Shown piece by piece: positions 19,723 to 28,252 of a DNA stretch of 64,000 bases; within the stretch, counting starts at the first letter, position 1; every line of letters starts with the position of its first letter. Both the position numbers and the translations under genes were made by a program. The notes beneath the pieces are model-generated. The model worked only from the letters and a program-made list of their open reading frames with translations, was not told where the DNA came from and did no database searches. Where the stretch lies: the NCBI RefSeq assembly GCF_002251855.1, contig NZ_NOXW01000012.1, positions 1-64,000 on the forward strand. Reading direction: 5' to 3'. The stretch comes from Rhodoferax sp. TH121. GTDB lineage: Bacteria; Pseudomonadota; Gammaproteobacteria; Burkholderiales; Burkholderiaceae_C.

Positions 19723-21854
19723 TTTTGGGCGGCGGCCTGGGCCGCATTGGCTTGGGCTTTTGCGGCAAATTCGGCGCGCAGGGCGCGCAGTTTCTCGCGC
19801 GGGTCTTCTTTCACGGTGGCCTGGTCCAGGCCCATCTCGGCAATGAAACGGCTGGGCAGGGCGGCCACCATCTCGCGGCCTTTCTTGCGGCGGCGTGTCC
19901 AGCTTACCGCCAGGCTGCGCTGGGCGCGGGTGATGCCCACGTACATCAGGCGGCGTTCTTCCTGCAGGCGGGCTGCGATGTCTTCATTGGCGGATTCATG
20001 CTCCATGCTGGAGCCACCCAGGGTGTCGGCCCCATCGCCTAGCTTGAAAGGCAACATGCCCTCAGTCACGCCTACCAGCAGCACATGGGGCCACTCCAGG
20101 CCCTTAGAGGCGTGCAGGGTGGACAGGGTCACCACGTCCTGGTCCTTCTCGCGCTCGCTGATGGTGGAGAGCAGGGCGATGGTCTGGGACACTTCCAGCA
20201 GGTTTTTGACCTCGCGCGTGCTGGTAGTGCCGGCGGCGTCCTCAATTTGGCCACCGCAGCGCTGCGCCATCCACTCGCAAAACTCCATCACATTGCTCCA
20301 CTTGGCGGAGGCGACGGATTCGCTGTCCTCACCGTCGTAGAGGTGTTTCTCGTAGCCAATGTCCTTGAGCCATTCCATGATGAAGGCCATGGCGGCCTCG
20401 GCACCTTCGGTATGGCGGGCGCGGAATTGCAGGTCGTTGATGTAGCGGCCGAACTCGTGCAGGCTGCCCAGCGCCTTGGCACTGAGCACGCTGGCCAGCG
20501 ACGAGGAGAACAGCGACTCGAATAGGCTGAGCTTGTACTGCGTGGCAAACACACCCAGCGAGCCCAGTGTCTGGTGGCCAATACCGCGCTTGGGTGTGGT
20601 CACGGCACGCAAAAAGGCCGGGTCGTCGTCCTCATTGGCCCAGAGACGGAACCAGGCACACAGGTCGCGTATCTCGGCGCGATCAAAAAAACTCTGCCCG
20701 CCGGAGACCTTGTAGGGGATACCGGCCCGGCGCAACGCTTTCTCGAAGGGCTTGGCCTGGTGGTTGGCGCGGTACAGCACCGCAAAGTCGCGGAACTCCT
20801 TGTACTGCTTGCCCTGCGCATCCACCGTGCCGTTGGCGCGCAGGCTCTGGATGCGGGCGACCACGCGCTCGGCTTCGTGCTCCTCGTTGTCGGCATCCAC
20901 CACGCGCACCGGTTCGCCCTCGCCCAGTTCGCTGAACAGCGTCTTGGGAAACAGCTTGGGGTTGGGGCCGATCACATTGTTGGCGGCGCGCAGGATGGCG
21001 CTGGTGGATCGGTAGTTCTGCTCTAGCTTGATGACCTTGAGGGTGGGAAAGTCCACCGGCAGTTTTTTCAGGTTGTCCAGCGTCGCGCCGCGCCAGCCGT
21101 AGATGGACTGGTCGTCGTCCCCCACCGCAGTAAAGCGCGCCTTCTCGCCCACCAGGTATTTCAGCACTTCATATTGCGTGGCATTGGTGTCCTGGTACTC
21201 ATCCACCAGCACATGGCCCAACAGGCCTTGCCAGCGCTCGCGCACCTCCGGGTAGTCGCGCAGCAGTTTCAGGGGCAGGGTAATCAGGTCGTCAAAGTCC
21301 ACACTTTGGTAGGCTGTCAGCCGCTCTTCGTAGCGCGCCATGGCGGAGGCGATGATGCGTTCGTTGTCATCCGCCGCCTGGGCCAGGGCCTGGTCGCTGT
21401 TGAGGCCGGCACCTTTCCAGGCGCTGATGGTCCACTGCCATTGCCGTGCCGTGGCAGCATCAATCGTGCCGCCCGCATCCTTGATGATGCTGGTTACATC
21501 GTCGCTGTCCAGAATGCTGAACTGCGGCTTGAGTCCCAGCACCGCGCCGTCTTCACGCAGCATGCGCACGCCTAGCGCGTGGAAGGTGCACACCAGCACG
21601 TCCTTGGCCGCCCGGCCAATCAACTGCTTGGCGCGTTCGCGCATCTCAGCCGCTGCCTTGTTGGTGAAAGTGATGGCGGCAATGCGGTTGGCTGGCAGGC
21701 CCATCTGGATCAGGCGCGCAATCTTGTGCGTGATCACGCGTGTTTTGCCCGAGCCCGCTCCGGCCAGCACCAAGCAGGGGCCGTGCAGGTAGTTGACCGC
21801 CTCTTGCTGGGCGGGGTTCATGCCATGGTTGACGTTGGGGGAGGGGGCAGACAT
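19719..21854 (-). CDS. rep: UvrD/Rep-family ATP-dependent DNA helicase
   Basis: This 711-residue superfamily 1A 3'-5' helicase has Walker A GAGSGKT near residue 32, motif II DEYQDTN, motif III DDDQSIYGWRG, QNYRS, and late motifs TLHASKGLEW and YVGITRAQ. The N-terminal MNPAQQEAV and overall length fit Rep better than UvrD (E. coli Rep 673, UvrD 720), though a UvrD/PcrA name cannot be excluded. Rep clears proteins ahead of replication forks. I chose the ATG encoding MSAPSPNVNHG; an in-frame extension upstream lacks family similarity. pldA follows with a 4-base overlap. Confidence 0.9.
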   Translation of the reverse strand: MSAPSPNVNHGMNPAQQEAVNYLHGPCLVLAGAGSGKTRVITHKIARLIQMGLPANRIAAITFTNKAAAEMRERAKQLIGRAAKDVLVCTFHALGVRMLREDGAVLGLKPQFSILDSDDVTSIIKDAGGTIDAATARQWQWTISAWKGAGLNSDQALAQAADDNERIIASAMARYEERLTAYQSVDFDDLITLPLKLLRDYPEVRERWQGLLGHVLVDEYQDTNATQYEVLKYLVGEKARFTAVGDDDQSIYGWRGATLDNLKKLPVDFPTLKVIKLEQNYRSTSAILRAANNVIGPNPKLFPKTLFSELGEGEPVRVVDADNEEHEAERVVARIQSLRANGTVDAQGKQYKEFRDFAVLYRANHQAKPFEKALRRAGIPYKVSGGQSFFDRAEIRDLCAWFRLWANEDDDPAFLRAVTTPKRGIGHQTLGSLGVFATQYKLSLFESLFSSSLASVLSAKALGSLHEFGRYINDLQFRARHTEGAEAAMAFIMEWLKDIGYEKHLYDGEDSESVASAKWSNVMEFCEWMAQRCGGQIEDAAGTTSTREVKNLLEVSQTIALLSTISEREKDQDVVTLSTLHASKGLEWPHVLLVGVTEGMLPFKLGDGADTLGGSSMEHESANEDIAARLQEERRLMYVGITRAQRSLAVSWTRRRKKGREMVAALPSRFIAEMGLDQATVKEDPREKLRALRAEFAAKAQANAAQAAAQK

Positions 21855-22005
21855 GGGTAACGCGAGGTAAGAAGGGTGACCGGGGGAGGTCGCCGCAAGG
21901 ACTCGGCCAAAGCCGGAGCGCCATCTTAACGGGTCAGCACAACCCGTGCCCCAGCTGCCGTGCTTGTCAGCCCGGTGGCAGGCCCGACGCCCAAACCCCG
22001 CCACA

Positions 22006-22986
22006 ATGGAGGCCGTGCTACAAATCCTGACTGTTACCTTTCCTTTCTTTGCCTTGGTGTTGTGTGGCTATCTGGCCGCCCGCCGCGGCATGCTGCCATT
22101 GGCAGCCATTCCCGGCCTCAACGGCTTTGTGTTGTTCTTTGCGCTGCCCTGCATGCTCTACCGCTTTGGCGCCAGCACGCCCATCGCCGAATTGCTGGAC
22201 GTGCAGGTGGCGCTCACCTACCTCCTGTGCGCCCTCATCATGGTCGGCTTTGTGGTGGCGGTGACGCTGCACGGCCGCATTGGCTGGAACGACGCCGCCT
22301 TTGGCGCACTGGTGGGCGCCTTCCCCAACACTGGCTTCATGGGCGTGCCGCTGCTGGTGGCCCTGCTGGGCGCCAAGGCCGCTGGCCCAGCCATCGTCAC
22401 CATCTTGGTGGACATGGTGATTACGTCGTCGCTGTGTATTGCCCTCTCGCGCCTGGGCGGAACCGATGGTGTGTCGGCCACGCAGGCCGCCAAAAACGCG
22501 CTCAAGGGCGTGGCCGCCAACCCCATGCCCTGGTCCATTTTGCTGGGGGCCCTTGTGTCGGCCTTGCAATTGGAGCTTCCCAAACCGGTGGTCACCACCG
22601 TGGGCCTGCTGGCCGATGCGGCCTCGCCCGTGGCGCTGTTCACCATTGGCGCAGTGCTGGCCCGCTCCCAAATGCTGGCCAAGGACGACAAAACCCACGA
22701 AGTGCATTGGCAGGAGTACGTGCCGGTGGCGCTGATCAAGCTGTTTTTGCACCCGCTCTTGGTGCTGCTGGTTGGCGTGTCGGCGGTGAGCCTGGGCGTG
22801 CCCATCGACAAGTTTGCGCTGACTGTGCTGGTGCTTCTGGCCGCACTGCCCAGCGCCAGCAATGTATCCCTTTTGGCCGAGCGCTTTGGCGCCGACAACG
22901 GGCGCATCGCGCGCATCATCTTGGTGTCCACTGCGGCGGCATTCTTCACCTTCTCGGGGGCAGTGGCGCTGATGGTGGGGATTTAG
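22006..22986 (+). CDS. AEC-family transporter
   Basis: The 326-residue integral membrane protein has about ten TM segments in two halves and matches auxin efflux carrier/malonate-type permeases: FPFFALVLCGYLAARRGMLP at the start, GLNGFVLFFALPCMLY, then a helix pair around FPNTGFMGVPLLVALLG and the second-half motif LPSASNVSLLAERFGAD. Substrates of bacterial AEC proteins are mostly organic acids; none can be deduced here. Divergent from the helicase, with a 151-bp gap. A GTG at 22015 is an alternative start. Confidence 0.88.
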   Translation: MEAVLQILTVTFPFFALVLCGYLAARRGMLPLAAIPGLNGFVLFFALPCMLYRFGASTPIAELLDVQVALTYLLCALIMVGFVVAVTLHGRIGWNDAAFGALVGAFPNTGFMGVPLLVALLGAKAAGPAIVTILVDMVITSSLCIALSRLGGTDGVSATQAAKNALKGVAANPMPWSILLGALVSALQLELPKPVVTTVGLLADAASPVALFTIGAVLARSQMLAKDDKTHEVHWQEYVPVALIKLFLHPLLVLLVGVSAVSLGVPIDKFALTVLVLLAALPSASNVSLLAERFGADNGRIARIILVSTAAAFFTFSGAVALMVGI

Positions 22987-22987
22987 G

Positions 22988-23055
22988 TGCTATTGATTTG
23001 GTAGCTGCTTGCGCATAATCCATGGGCTCTAGGGTCTGGTTTGGCTTGAAATTTT
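22988..23055 (+). repeat. Dispersed 65-bp repeat, intergenic copy
   Basis: TGCTATTGATTTGGTAGCTG is followed by CTTGCGCATAATCCATGGGC, then TCTAGGGTCTGGTTTGGC and TTGAAATTTT. It begins just after the AEC transporter stop codon. The signal-peptide reading frame has a TAA here, so this copy is not coding. It is the most complete copy in the window and serves as the reference. Confidence 0.8.
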
Positions 23056-23106
23056 GGCTGTCCCTTCGTTTGCTGGTGGCTTTGCGTGGGCGTGCACAAT
23101 AGACCC

Positions 23107-23460
23107 ATGAACCTTGTTTCCCAAGTCGTCTCCGTCGTGCTGCGCACGGTGTTGAAGCTCACTGTACTGGCAGCAGCCTTGGTGTTCATCACCAGCCTGC
23201 TGATCGTGGCCCTGCTCAGCCTCGTGTTTGTGTTGCTCAAGGCACTACTCACCGGGCGCAAGCCGGTGTTTGTCACCACCTTCCAGCGCTTCAACCAGGC
23301 GCGCCAGCAGTTCAAGCGCGGTGGTTTTGGCGCCGCAGGTTCGGCGGCAGCGAAGGGTTTCGGCCATCAGGCTCCGGCTGCGGATGTGGTGGATGTACAG
23401 GCGCACGAGGTTCGTGATGATCAGACTTTGCCTTATGCACCGGGCGAGCCTAGACGTTGA
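23107..23460 (+). CDS. Small membrane protein of unknown function
   Basis: This is a 117-residue protein with one strongly hydrophobic region, about residues 14-45 (LKLTVLAAALVFITSLLIVALLSLVFVLLKALL, long enough for one or two helices). A basic segment and a polar tail (DVVDVQAHEVRDDQTLPYAPGEPRR) follow. I do not recognise a family. It stands alone between the repeat copy and the convergent SUKH-like gene. Confidence 0.65.
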   Translation: MNLVSQVVSVVLRTVLKLTVLAAALVFITSLLIVALLSLVFVLLKALLTGRKPVFVTTFQRFNQARQQFKRGGFGAAGSAAAKGFGHQAPAADVVDVQAHEVRDDQTLPYAPGEPRR

Positions 23461-23508
23461 ATCGGTATTGCAATTTGCTTGCAAGGCTGCTAAGTCGGCT
23501 ACCCCCCC

Positions 23509-24021
23509 CTAAACATATCCGTACCCCGTTTCTCCACTTAGCCAAAACGTTTCCTTTGAAGCCACAAGTTTTTCGAGCAATTCAGTAAAAGACTTCGCGA
23601 CAATTTGGTTATAGCCAACGTTATTTAGCGTCTCGTGAAAAGTGTCTAAAAATCGTGCTTCGGTTTGGATGCTAAGGTCGATACAAAGGTAGTCACTGTT
23701 TTGGACATCGATCAATCTGTACCAACTCGCATGCAGTTGGTGAAGTGGTGAATTGGTATGTGACCAGCCTGACTCTAGGACCGACTGCATCTCATCAACT
23801 GGCAGTAAATACCATTGCCAGAATGCTCCGTTGTAAGGCAGATCACCTTCGTTTTCCGTTCGGTGCAGCATTGCTCCGTTTGCTTTCGAATAGAAGTAGA
23901 CGAGATCGCAGGGCATTCCCATTTGATCGAGTCGTTGGAGTTGATCCACATTAGCTGGCTCAAATAATTGGTGGTCGTGTTTCATGACCTGCAACAGTGT
24001 GTCAATTCGCATCATGGACAT
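23509..24021 (-). CDS. SMI1/KNR4 (SUKH)-like protein
   Basis: The 170-residue soluble protein contains the SUKH signature of a Pro-rich turn followed by a helix and an NG: MPCDLVYFYSKANGAMLHRTENEGDLPYNG near residues 36-65, and later strands FWQWYLLPVDEMQSVLESG and NSDYLCIDLS. SUKH proteins are commonly immunity proteins against contact-dependent or polymorphic toxins. Base composition is visibly more AT-rich than neighbours. No toxin gene lies next to it, so it may be an orphan immunity gene. The family assignment is by pattern only. Confidence 0.6.
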   Translation of the reverse strand: MSMMRIDTLLQVMKHDHQLFEPANVDQLQRLDQMGMPCDLVYFYSKANGAMLHRTENEGDLPYNGAFWQWYLLPVDEMQSVLESGWSHTNSPLHQLHASWYRLIDVQNSDYLCIDLSIQTEARFLDTFHETLNNVGYNQIVAKSFTELLEKLVASKETFWLSGETGYGYV

Positions 24022-24044
24022 CTCTTCACTGAGGACGCTTACTG

Positions 24045-24112
24045 TTTTGCTATCAAAATGGTATCCACCATCGCAGGCAATACATGGCCTGCGGACCTAA
24101 AAATCACTCAAA
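24045..24112 (+). repeat. Dispersed 65-bp repeat, diverged copy before priA
   Basis: TTTTGCTATCAAAATGGTAT, then CGCAGGCAATACATGGCCT, matches the order of the reference copy but with many changes. It fills the gap between the SUKH-like start and the priA stop, so it may have come in with, or next to, the acquired gene. Confidence 0.5.
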
Positions 24113-26246
24113 TCGCCAGTGGATCCACATCAATCGCCCAGCGGATCAGCCCCTTGCATTCGGGTTGGCTGCGGGTGGCGTGCAGTACGCTTTGCCAACC
24201 GTTGAGGAACTGCTGCAGCGCCGCGCGGGACGAACTTTCGATCAGCATCTGGGCGCGTTCCACATTGGCCACCCGCTGGATGGTCATGGGCACGGCGGGG
24301 TAGAGGGTGATCTGGTCCAGCAGCGGGGTCCAGCCCTCCCACTCCAGCATTTGGGTCTGGGCAAAGGTGCGTGCGGCGTTCAAGAAGGCCTGCGCGGCTT
24401 CCTGCGTCTTGGCATCGGCGCGCACCAGGGCCTGGGCGCTGAAGGGCGGCATGGCGGCCTGCTCGCGTTCTTTCAGCTGCTGCTCGGCAAAGGCCGGGTA
24501 GTCGTGTTTCTTGAGCGCGGCATACAGCGGGTGCGTGGGCTGGAAGGTCTGGATCCATACCTCGCTCTGCGCGCCCAGTGACGCATCGCGCCCGGCGCGG
24601 CCGGCGGCCTGCATCAAGAGGCTGAACAGGCGTTCGGGTGCGCGGAAGTCGCTGCTGAACAGGGCGTTGTCGGGGTTCACCGCCGCCACCAGGGTGATGC
24701 GCCTGAAGTCGTGGCCCTTGGCAATCATCTGCGTGCCCACCAGCACATCCACCTCGCCCGCGTGCACCGCGGCCAGTTGTTCCTCCAGCGCGCCCTTGAG
24801 CTTGGTGCTGTCGGCGTCAATGCGGGCAATGCGCAGGTGCTCGCCACGCGGGTTTTGGGGGGTGACTGAGCCGGCGCGTTTCACGTCCACCAGCAGCTCG
24901 GCCAGGTGCTCTTCCAGCTGTTCGGTGCCGCGGCCGATGGGCGCAATGTCCACATTGCCGCAGTCCGGGCAGGCGCGCGGCACGCGTTCGGTAAAGCCAC
25001 AGTGGTGGCAGCGCAGGGTGCGGTCGACCTTGTGGAACACACGGAAGGCGCTGCAGTGCGGGCATTCACTCTTCCAGCCGCAGTCATCACAGGCCAGCAC
25101 CGGGGCGTAGCCGCGGCGGTTCAGAAACACCATGACCTGCTCACCGCGCGCCACGCGCTCCTTGATGGCGTCGATGAGCGGTAGCGAAAACACGGCCTTG
25201 CGCGGCTGGTGGTTCATGTCCACCCGGCGCACCAGCGGCAGCTTGCTGGCTTCGCCCACGCGGCTGGGCATGTGCAGGCGCAGGTAGCGCCCGCCTTCGT
25301 CGGCCGGGCGGCTGTGGTGCCAGCTCTCCAGCGAGGGCGTGGCCGACCCCAGAATCACCTGGGCGCCTTCGAGTTTGCCGCGGTAGACGGCCAGGTCCCG
25401 CGCCGAGTAGCGCGCGCCCTCGCTACTTTTGTAGCTGGGGTCGTGTTCTTCGTCCACCACGATGAGGCGCAGTTTGGGCAGGCTGGCAAACACCGCCATG
25501 CGCGTGCCCAGCACAATGCGCGCCGCGCCGCCATGCGCCGCCAGCCAGCTCTTGAGCCGCTGCGGATTGGTCATGCCGCTGTGCAGGCTCACCACAGCGT
25601 GTTCACCATACAGCGGCGCAAAGCGGGCCTTGAAACGCTCTTCGAGCTGCGGCGTCAGGTTGATCTCCGGCACCATGATGAGCGCCTGGGCGTCCGGGTC
25701 TGCCGCCAGCAGCTTGTGCACACAGTGCAGGTAGACCTCGGTTTTGCCGCTGCCGGTGGCGCCAAACAGCAGAAACGGCCCGGGGTGCGCTGCAATCTGG
25801 GCCACGGCGCTGGCCTGCTCGGGCGTGAGAGCCGGTACTGCCAGCACGGCGCCGCTCGCGCCTTCCACGGGTTTGGCGCGCTTGAGTCGGCGCGCCATCT
25901 GCTCGGGACTCAGCTCGCGCAGCTGCGGAGGCAGGGCGGCCAGGGCCACCTCACCCGCCGAGCGCTGGTAGTAGCTGGCGGTAAATGTAAGCAGTTGTTG
26001 CCACTGGTTTGAGAGCGGTGCGATGCCTTCCAGCGCCCCCGCAATCGCCCGCACCTTGGTCGGGTCGAACTCGCCGGTGGCCTCGGCCCCGCCCTTGTCC
26101 CACACCACGCCCAGGGTCTCGCGATTGCCCAGGGGCACGCGCACCAGGGTGCCGGCCGGTAGCGGTTGCTCACTTTGGTAGGTCAGCACCGGCCCCAGCG
26201 CCGCGTGCGCAGGGGTGTTCACCAGCACGGGCAGCCAGTGGCTCAT
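24108..26246 (-). CDS. priA: Primosomal protein N' (replication restart helicase PriA)
   Basis: The 712-residue protein has an N-terminal 3'-DNA-binding domain (WLPVLVNTPAHAALGPVLTY), Walker A GATGSGKTEVYLH, DEEH box followed by DPSYKSSEGARYSARDLA, and a zinc region with eight cysteines in CDDCGWKSECPHC and CHHCGFTERVPRACPDCG. The C-terminal helicase lobe contains VLVGTQMIAKGHDF and QAAGRAGR. It reloads the replisome at stalled forks. The upstream spacer carries two DnaA-box matches. Confidence 0.97.
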   Translation of the reverse strand: MSHWLPVLVNTPAHAALGPVLTYQSEQPLPAGTLVRVPLGNRETLGVVWDKGGAEATGEFDPTKVRAIAGALEGIAPLSNQWQQLLTFTASYYQRSAGEVALAALPPQLRELSPEQMARRLKRAKPVEGASGAVLAVPALTPEQASAVAQIAAHPGPFLLFGATGSGKTEVYLHCVHKLLAADPDAQALIMVPEINLTPQLEERFKARFAPLYGEHAVVSLHSGMTNPQRLKSWLAAHGGAARIVLGTRMAVFASLPKLRLIVVDEEHDPSYKSSEGARYSARDLAVYRGKLEGAQVILGSATPSLESWHHSRPADEGGRYLRLHMPSRVGEASKLPLVRRVDMNHQPRKAVFSLPLIDAIKERVARGEQVMVFLNRRGYAPVLACDDCGWKSECPHCSAFRVFHKVDRTLRCHHCGFTERVPRACPDCGNVDIAPIGRGTEQLEEHLAELLVDVKRAGSVTPQNPRGEHLRIARIDADSTKLKGALEEQLAAVHAGEVDVLVGTQMIAKGHDFRRITLVAAVNPDNALFSSDFRAPERLFSLLMQAAGRAGRDASLGAQSEVWIQTFQPTHPLYAALKKHDYPAFAEQQLKEREQAAMPPFSAQALVRADAKTQEAAQAFLNAARTFAQTQMLEWEGWTPLLDQITLYPAVPMTIQRVANVERAQMLIESSSRAALQQFLNGWQSVLHATRSQPECKGLIRWAIDVDPLAI

Positions 26247-26376
26247 GGGGTGGACGCCCGGTGGGGCCGGGTGGGCAGAGGGGGATGCGGCACTTGGGCT
26301 AAATTATTGATGTGAACTTGCGAAACAAAGTCTAAGTACTTGATTTCAAAGCGCTTTACAGTTCGTTCACGTTTTC

Positions 26377-26385
26377 TGTGGATAA
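26377..26385 (-). promoter_or_regulatory. DnaA box TTATCCACA upstream of priA
   Basis: TGTGGATAA on the + strand is the reverse complement of the perfect high-affinity E. coli DnaA box. It lies 131 bp upstream of the priA start and is oriented like priA. Confidence 0.55.
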
Positions 26386-26530
26386 CTTTGTTGATATCTG
26401 CGCTTTGCCCCTGCCGAAGCCTTGTAAATCAAGGGTTTGCTTGCAATGCCCAGAAAAAAAGCAAACTTCAAATTCCTTATAAATCAAGCACTTACGGGCG
26501 CTATTTCTTTTGTAGCGGCCGTCACCCATG

Positions 26531-26564
26531 TGGGGGAAGGGATAACCCTAGGACCCCCATTTTT
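26531..26564 (+). terminator. Terminator-like hairpin without a + strand gene
   Basis: TGGGGG (26531-26536) pairs with CCCCCA (26554-26559), and GGG-ATAA-CCC forms an inner stem; TTTTTG follows. It points away from any annotated + strand transcript, so it could end an unannotated short RNA or be fortuitous. Confidence 0.4.
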
Positions 26565-26572
26565 GTGCATAA
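26564..26572 (-). promoter_or_regulatory. DnaA box TTATGCACA
   Basis: TGTGCATAA on the + strand reads TTATGCACA on the minus strand, which fits the consensus TTWTNCACA. It has the same orientation as the box at 26377 and sits 187 bp from it. Confidence 0.45.
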
Positions 26573-26619
26573 GTAAGTTTGCACAACTTAGGTTTGGTGC
26601 ATGAATCGTGGTAGTGCAA

Positions 26620-27771
26620 TCAGCTGCGCAAGCGTTTCGAATGGCTGTGCACTGCAGCCACCAGCGCCGCCACATGCTCTGGCGGGGTGTACTGGCTGAT
26701 GCCGTGGCCCAGATTGAAGATGTGTGTGGGGCCGGTGCCGCTACCCTGGTAGGGCGTGCCAAAACTGTCGAGCACCTTGGCCACTTCGGTTTCGATAGCA
26801 GCGGGCGGCGCAAACAAGACGTTGGGGTCGATGTTGCCCTGCAGTGCCTTGCCCGGGCCATTCTCGGCTCCGCCCACCAAGGCGCGTGCTTTCGTCAGGT
26901 TGACGGTCCAGTCCAGGCCCAGCACCTCGCAGTCCAGCGCCTGCATGTCCTGCAGCCACAGGCCGCCGCCTTTGGTGAATACGATGCGCGGCACCACCTT
27001 GCCGTCGCTACCCAAGCGCTTGAGTTGCTTCAAGACGCGGGCGGTGTAGGCCAGGCTGAATTCCTGGAAGGCGCCATCAGCCAGCACGCCGCCCCAGCTG
27101 TCAAAAATCATCACGGCCTGGGCACCGGCGTCGATCTGGGCATTCAGGTAGGCCGCGACCGAGTCGGCATTGATGGCTAGCATGCGGTGCATCAGGTCCG
27201 GGCGGCTGTACATCATGGTTTTGACCAAGCGGTAGTCGTCGCTGCCTTTGCCTTCGACCATGTAGCAGGCCAGTGTCCACGGGCTGCCGGAGAAGCCGAT
27301 CAAAGGCACGCGGCCCTTGCCGTCCACGGTCAATGCTTTGCGGATGCTGCTCACCGCATCAAACACATATTGCAGCTTGGCCATGTCGGGCACTTCGAGT
27401 TTGGCTACATCGGCTTCGGTCTTGATAGGGCTGGCAAAACGGGGGCCTTCACCTTGCGCAAACGAGAGGCCCAAGCCCATCGCGTCTGGCACGGTCAGGA
27501 TGTCACTGAACAGAATGGCCGCATCCAGCGGGTAGCGGTCCAGCGGCTGCAAGGTCACTTCTGTCGCGTAGTCGCGGTTGGTGGCCAGGCCCATGAAGCT
27601 GCCGGCCGTAGCGCGTGTGGCCACGTACTCGGGCAGGTAGCGCCCCGCCTGGCGCATCAGCCACACGGGGGTGTGGGGCGTGGCCTGGCGCATGCAGGCT
27701 TGCAAAAAGCTGGGGTTGTGCAGGGTGTCGAAAGACAGGGCGGCGGGAGCGTGCAGGGTGGTGTCGGTCAT
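26620..27771 (-). CDS. hemE: Uroporphyrinogen decarboxylase
   Basis: The 383-residue cytoplasmic enzyme removes four carboxyl groups from uroporphyrinogen III to give coproporphyrinogen III in heme synthesis. The signature [15 protein letters not shown] is at about 35-49; [16 protein letters not shown] and the C-terminal [15 protein letters not shown] are also typical. I chose the ATG encoding [10 protein letters not shown]; a longer in-frame extension has no family similarity. It lies 49 bp downstream of the CoA-binding protein gene, in the same direction. Confidence 0.97.
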   Translation of the reverse strand: MTDTTLHAPAALSFDTLHNPSFLQACMRQATPHTPVWLMRQAGRYLPEYVATRATAGSFMGLATNRDYATEVTLQPLDRYPLDAAILFSDILTVPDAMGLGLSFAQGEGPRFASPIKTEADVAKLEVPDMAKLQYVFDAVSSIRKALTVDGKGRVPLIGFSGSPWTLACYMVEGKGSDDYRLVKTMMYSRPDLMHRMLAINADSVAAYLNAQIDAGAQAVMIFDSWGGVLADGAFQEFSLAYTARVLKQLKRLGSDGKVVPRIVFTKGGGLWLQDMQALDCEVLGLDWTVNLTKARALVGGAENGPGKALQGNIDPNVLFAPPAAIETEVAKVLDSFGTPYQGSGTGPTHIFNLGHGISQYTPPEHVAALVAAVHSHSKRLRS

Positions 27772-27820
27772 GGACCGATTGTCGCAGTTCGGCCCCACCC
27801 GGCCTTTGTCTTGCCTCAAG

Positions 27821-28246
27821 TCAAGGCGCGAGGCGGGCGTGCTCCACCAGCAGGCACTTGTCCTGCACACACAACAGGCCAGCGGCCCGGGCCCGGGCCA
27901 GTGCCGCGTCGTGGCGTATGCCCAGCTGCAGCCAGAGGGCCGGTGCGCCAATGGCAATCGCCTCGTCCACTACCGGTGGAACGTCTTCGCTGTTGCGAAA
28001 CACGTCCACCATATCAATCGTTGCGTGGGCGGCGGCCTCGGTCAGGCTGCGGTAGACCTTCTCGCCCAAGATCTCGTTCGCATTGGGGTTGACGGGCACG
28101 ATGCGCCAGCCCTGGCGTTGCAGGTACTGCGCGACCTTGAAGCTATCGCGGTGCGGTTTGGGCGAGAGACCGACCACGGCCACGGTCAGTGGTTTGCGCA
28201 CCAGTTGGGCAATGGTCTGGGCTTCGGTCATGGCGGCAGCGGGCAT
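27821..28246 (-). CDS. CoA-binding domain protein (YccU type)
   Basis: At 141 residues it is a single Rossmann domain of the CoA_binding_2 family: [34 protein letters not shown] (about 22-55) and [20 protein letters not shown], then [22 protein letters not shown]. The family resembles the N-terminal domain of succinyl-CoA synthetase alpha; cellular role unknown. Seven bases separate it from the dsbD stop, so the two are likely cotranscribed. An in-frame ATG five codons downstream is an alternative start. Confidence 0.85.
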   Translation of the reverse strand: MPAAAMTEAQTIAQLVRKPLTVAVVGLSPKPHRDSFKVAQYLQRQGWRIVPVNPNANEILGEKVYRSLTEAAAHATIDMVDVFRNSEDVPPVVDEAIAIGAPALWLQLGIRHDAALARARAAGLLCVQDKCLLVEHARLAP

Positions 28247-28252
28247 GGGGGC

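Larger units (their letters stand above)
26247..26619. other. 373-bp AT-rich spacer between priA and hemE
   Basis: No gene is supported. It holds two consensus DnaA boxes, an AT-rich middle (about 26450-26490), a + strand hairpin followed by T residues (26531-26564), and a short stretch at 26490-26516 (GCGCTATTTCTTTTGTAGCG) that looks like one arm of the dispersed repeat but is too short to be sure. No convincing promoter was found on either strand; the priA promoter must lie in the first ~150 bases. Confidence 0.5.

Noticed and set aside
21855-22004. 50-codon N-terminal extension of the Rep-type helicase
   Set aside because: It has no helicase similarity and overlaps the promoter region between the divergent helicase and AEC genes; the ATG at 21854 fits the family N-terminus.
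25420-25440. CGCTACTTTTGTAGC inside priA, similar to the repeat's first arm
   Set aside because: It encodes the conserved PriA motif SYKSSEG and is explained by protein conservation.
26340-26576. 78-codon + strand open frame in the priA-hemE spacer
   Set aside because: Composition is not protein-like, no Shine-Dalgarno site, and it overlaps the hairpin and the DnaA boxes.
26247-26619. Replication origin (oriC)
   Set aside because: Only two DnaA boxes were seen, with no dnaA, dnaN, rpmH or gidA nearby.
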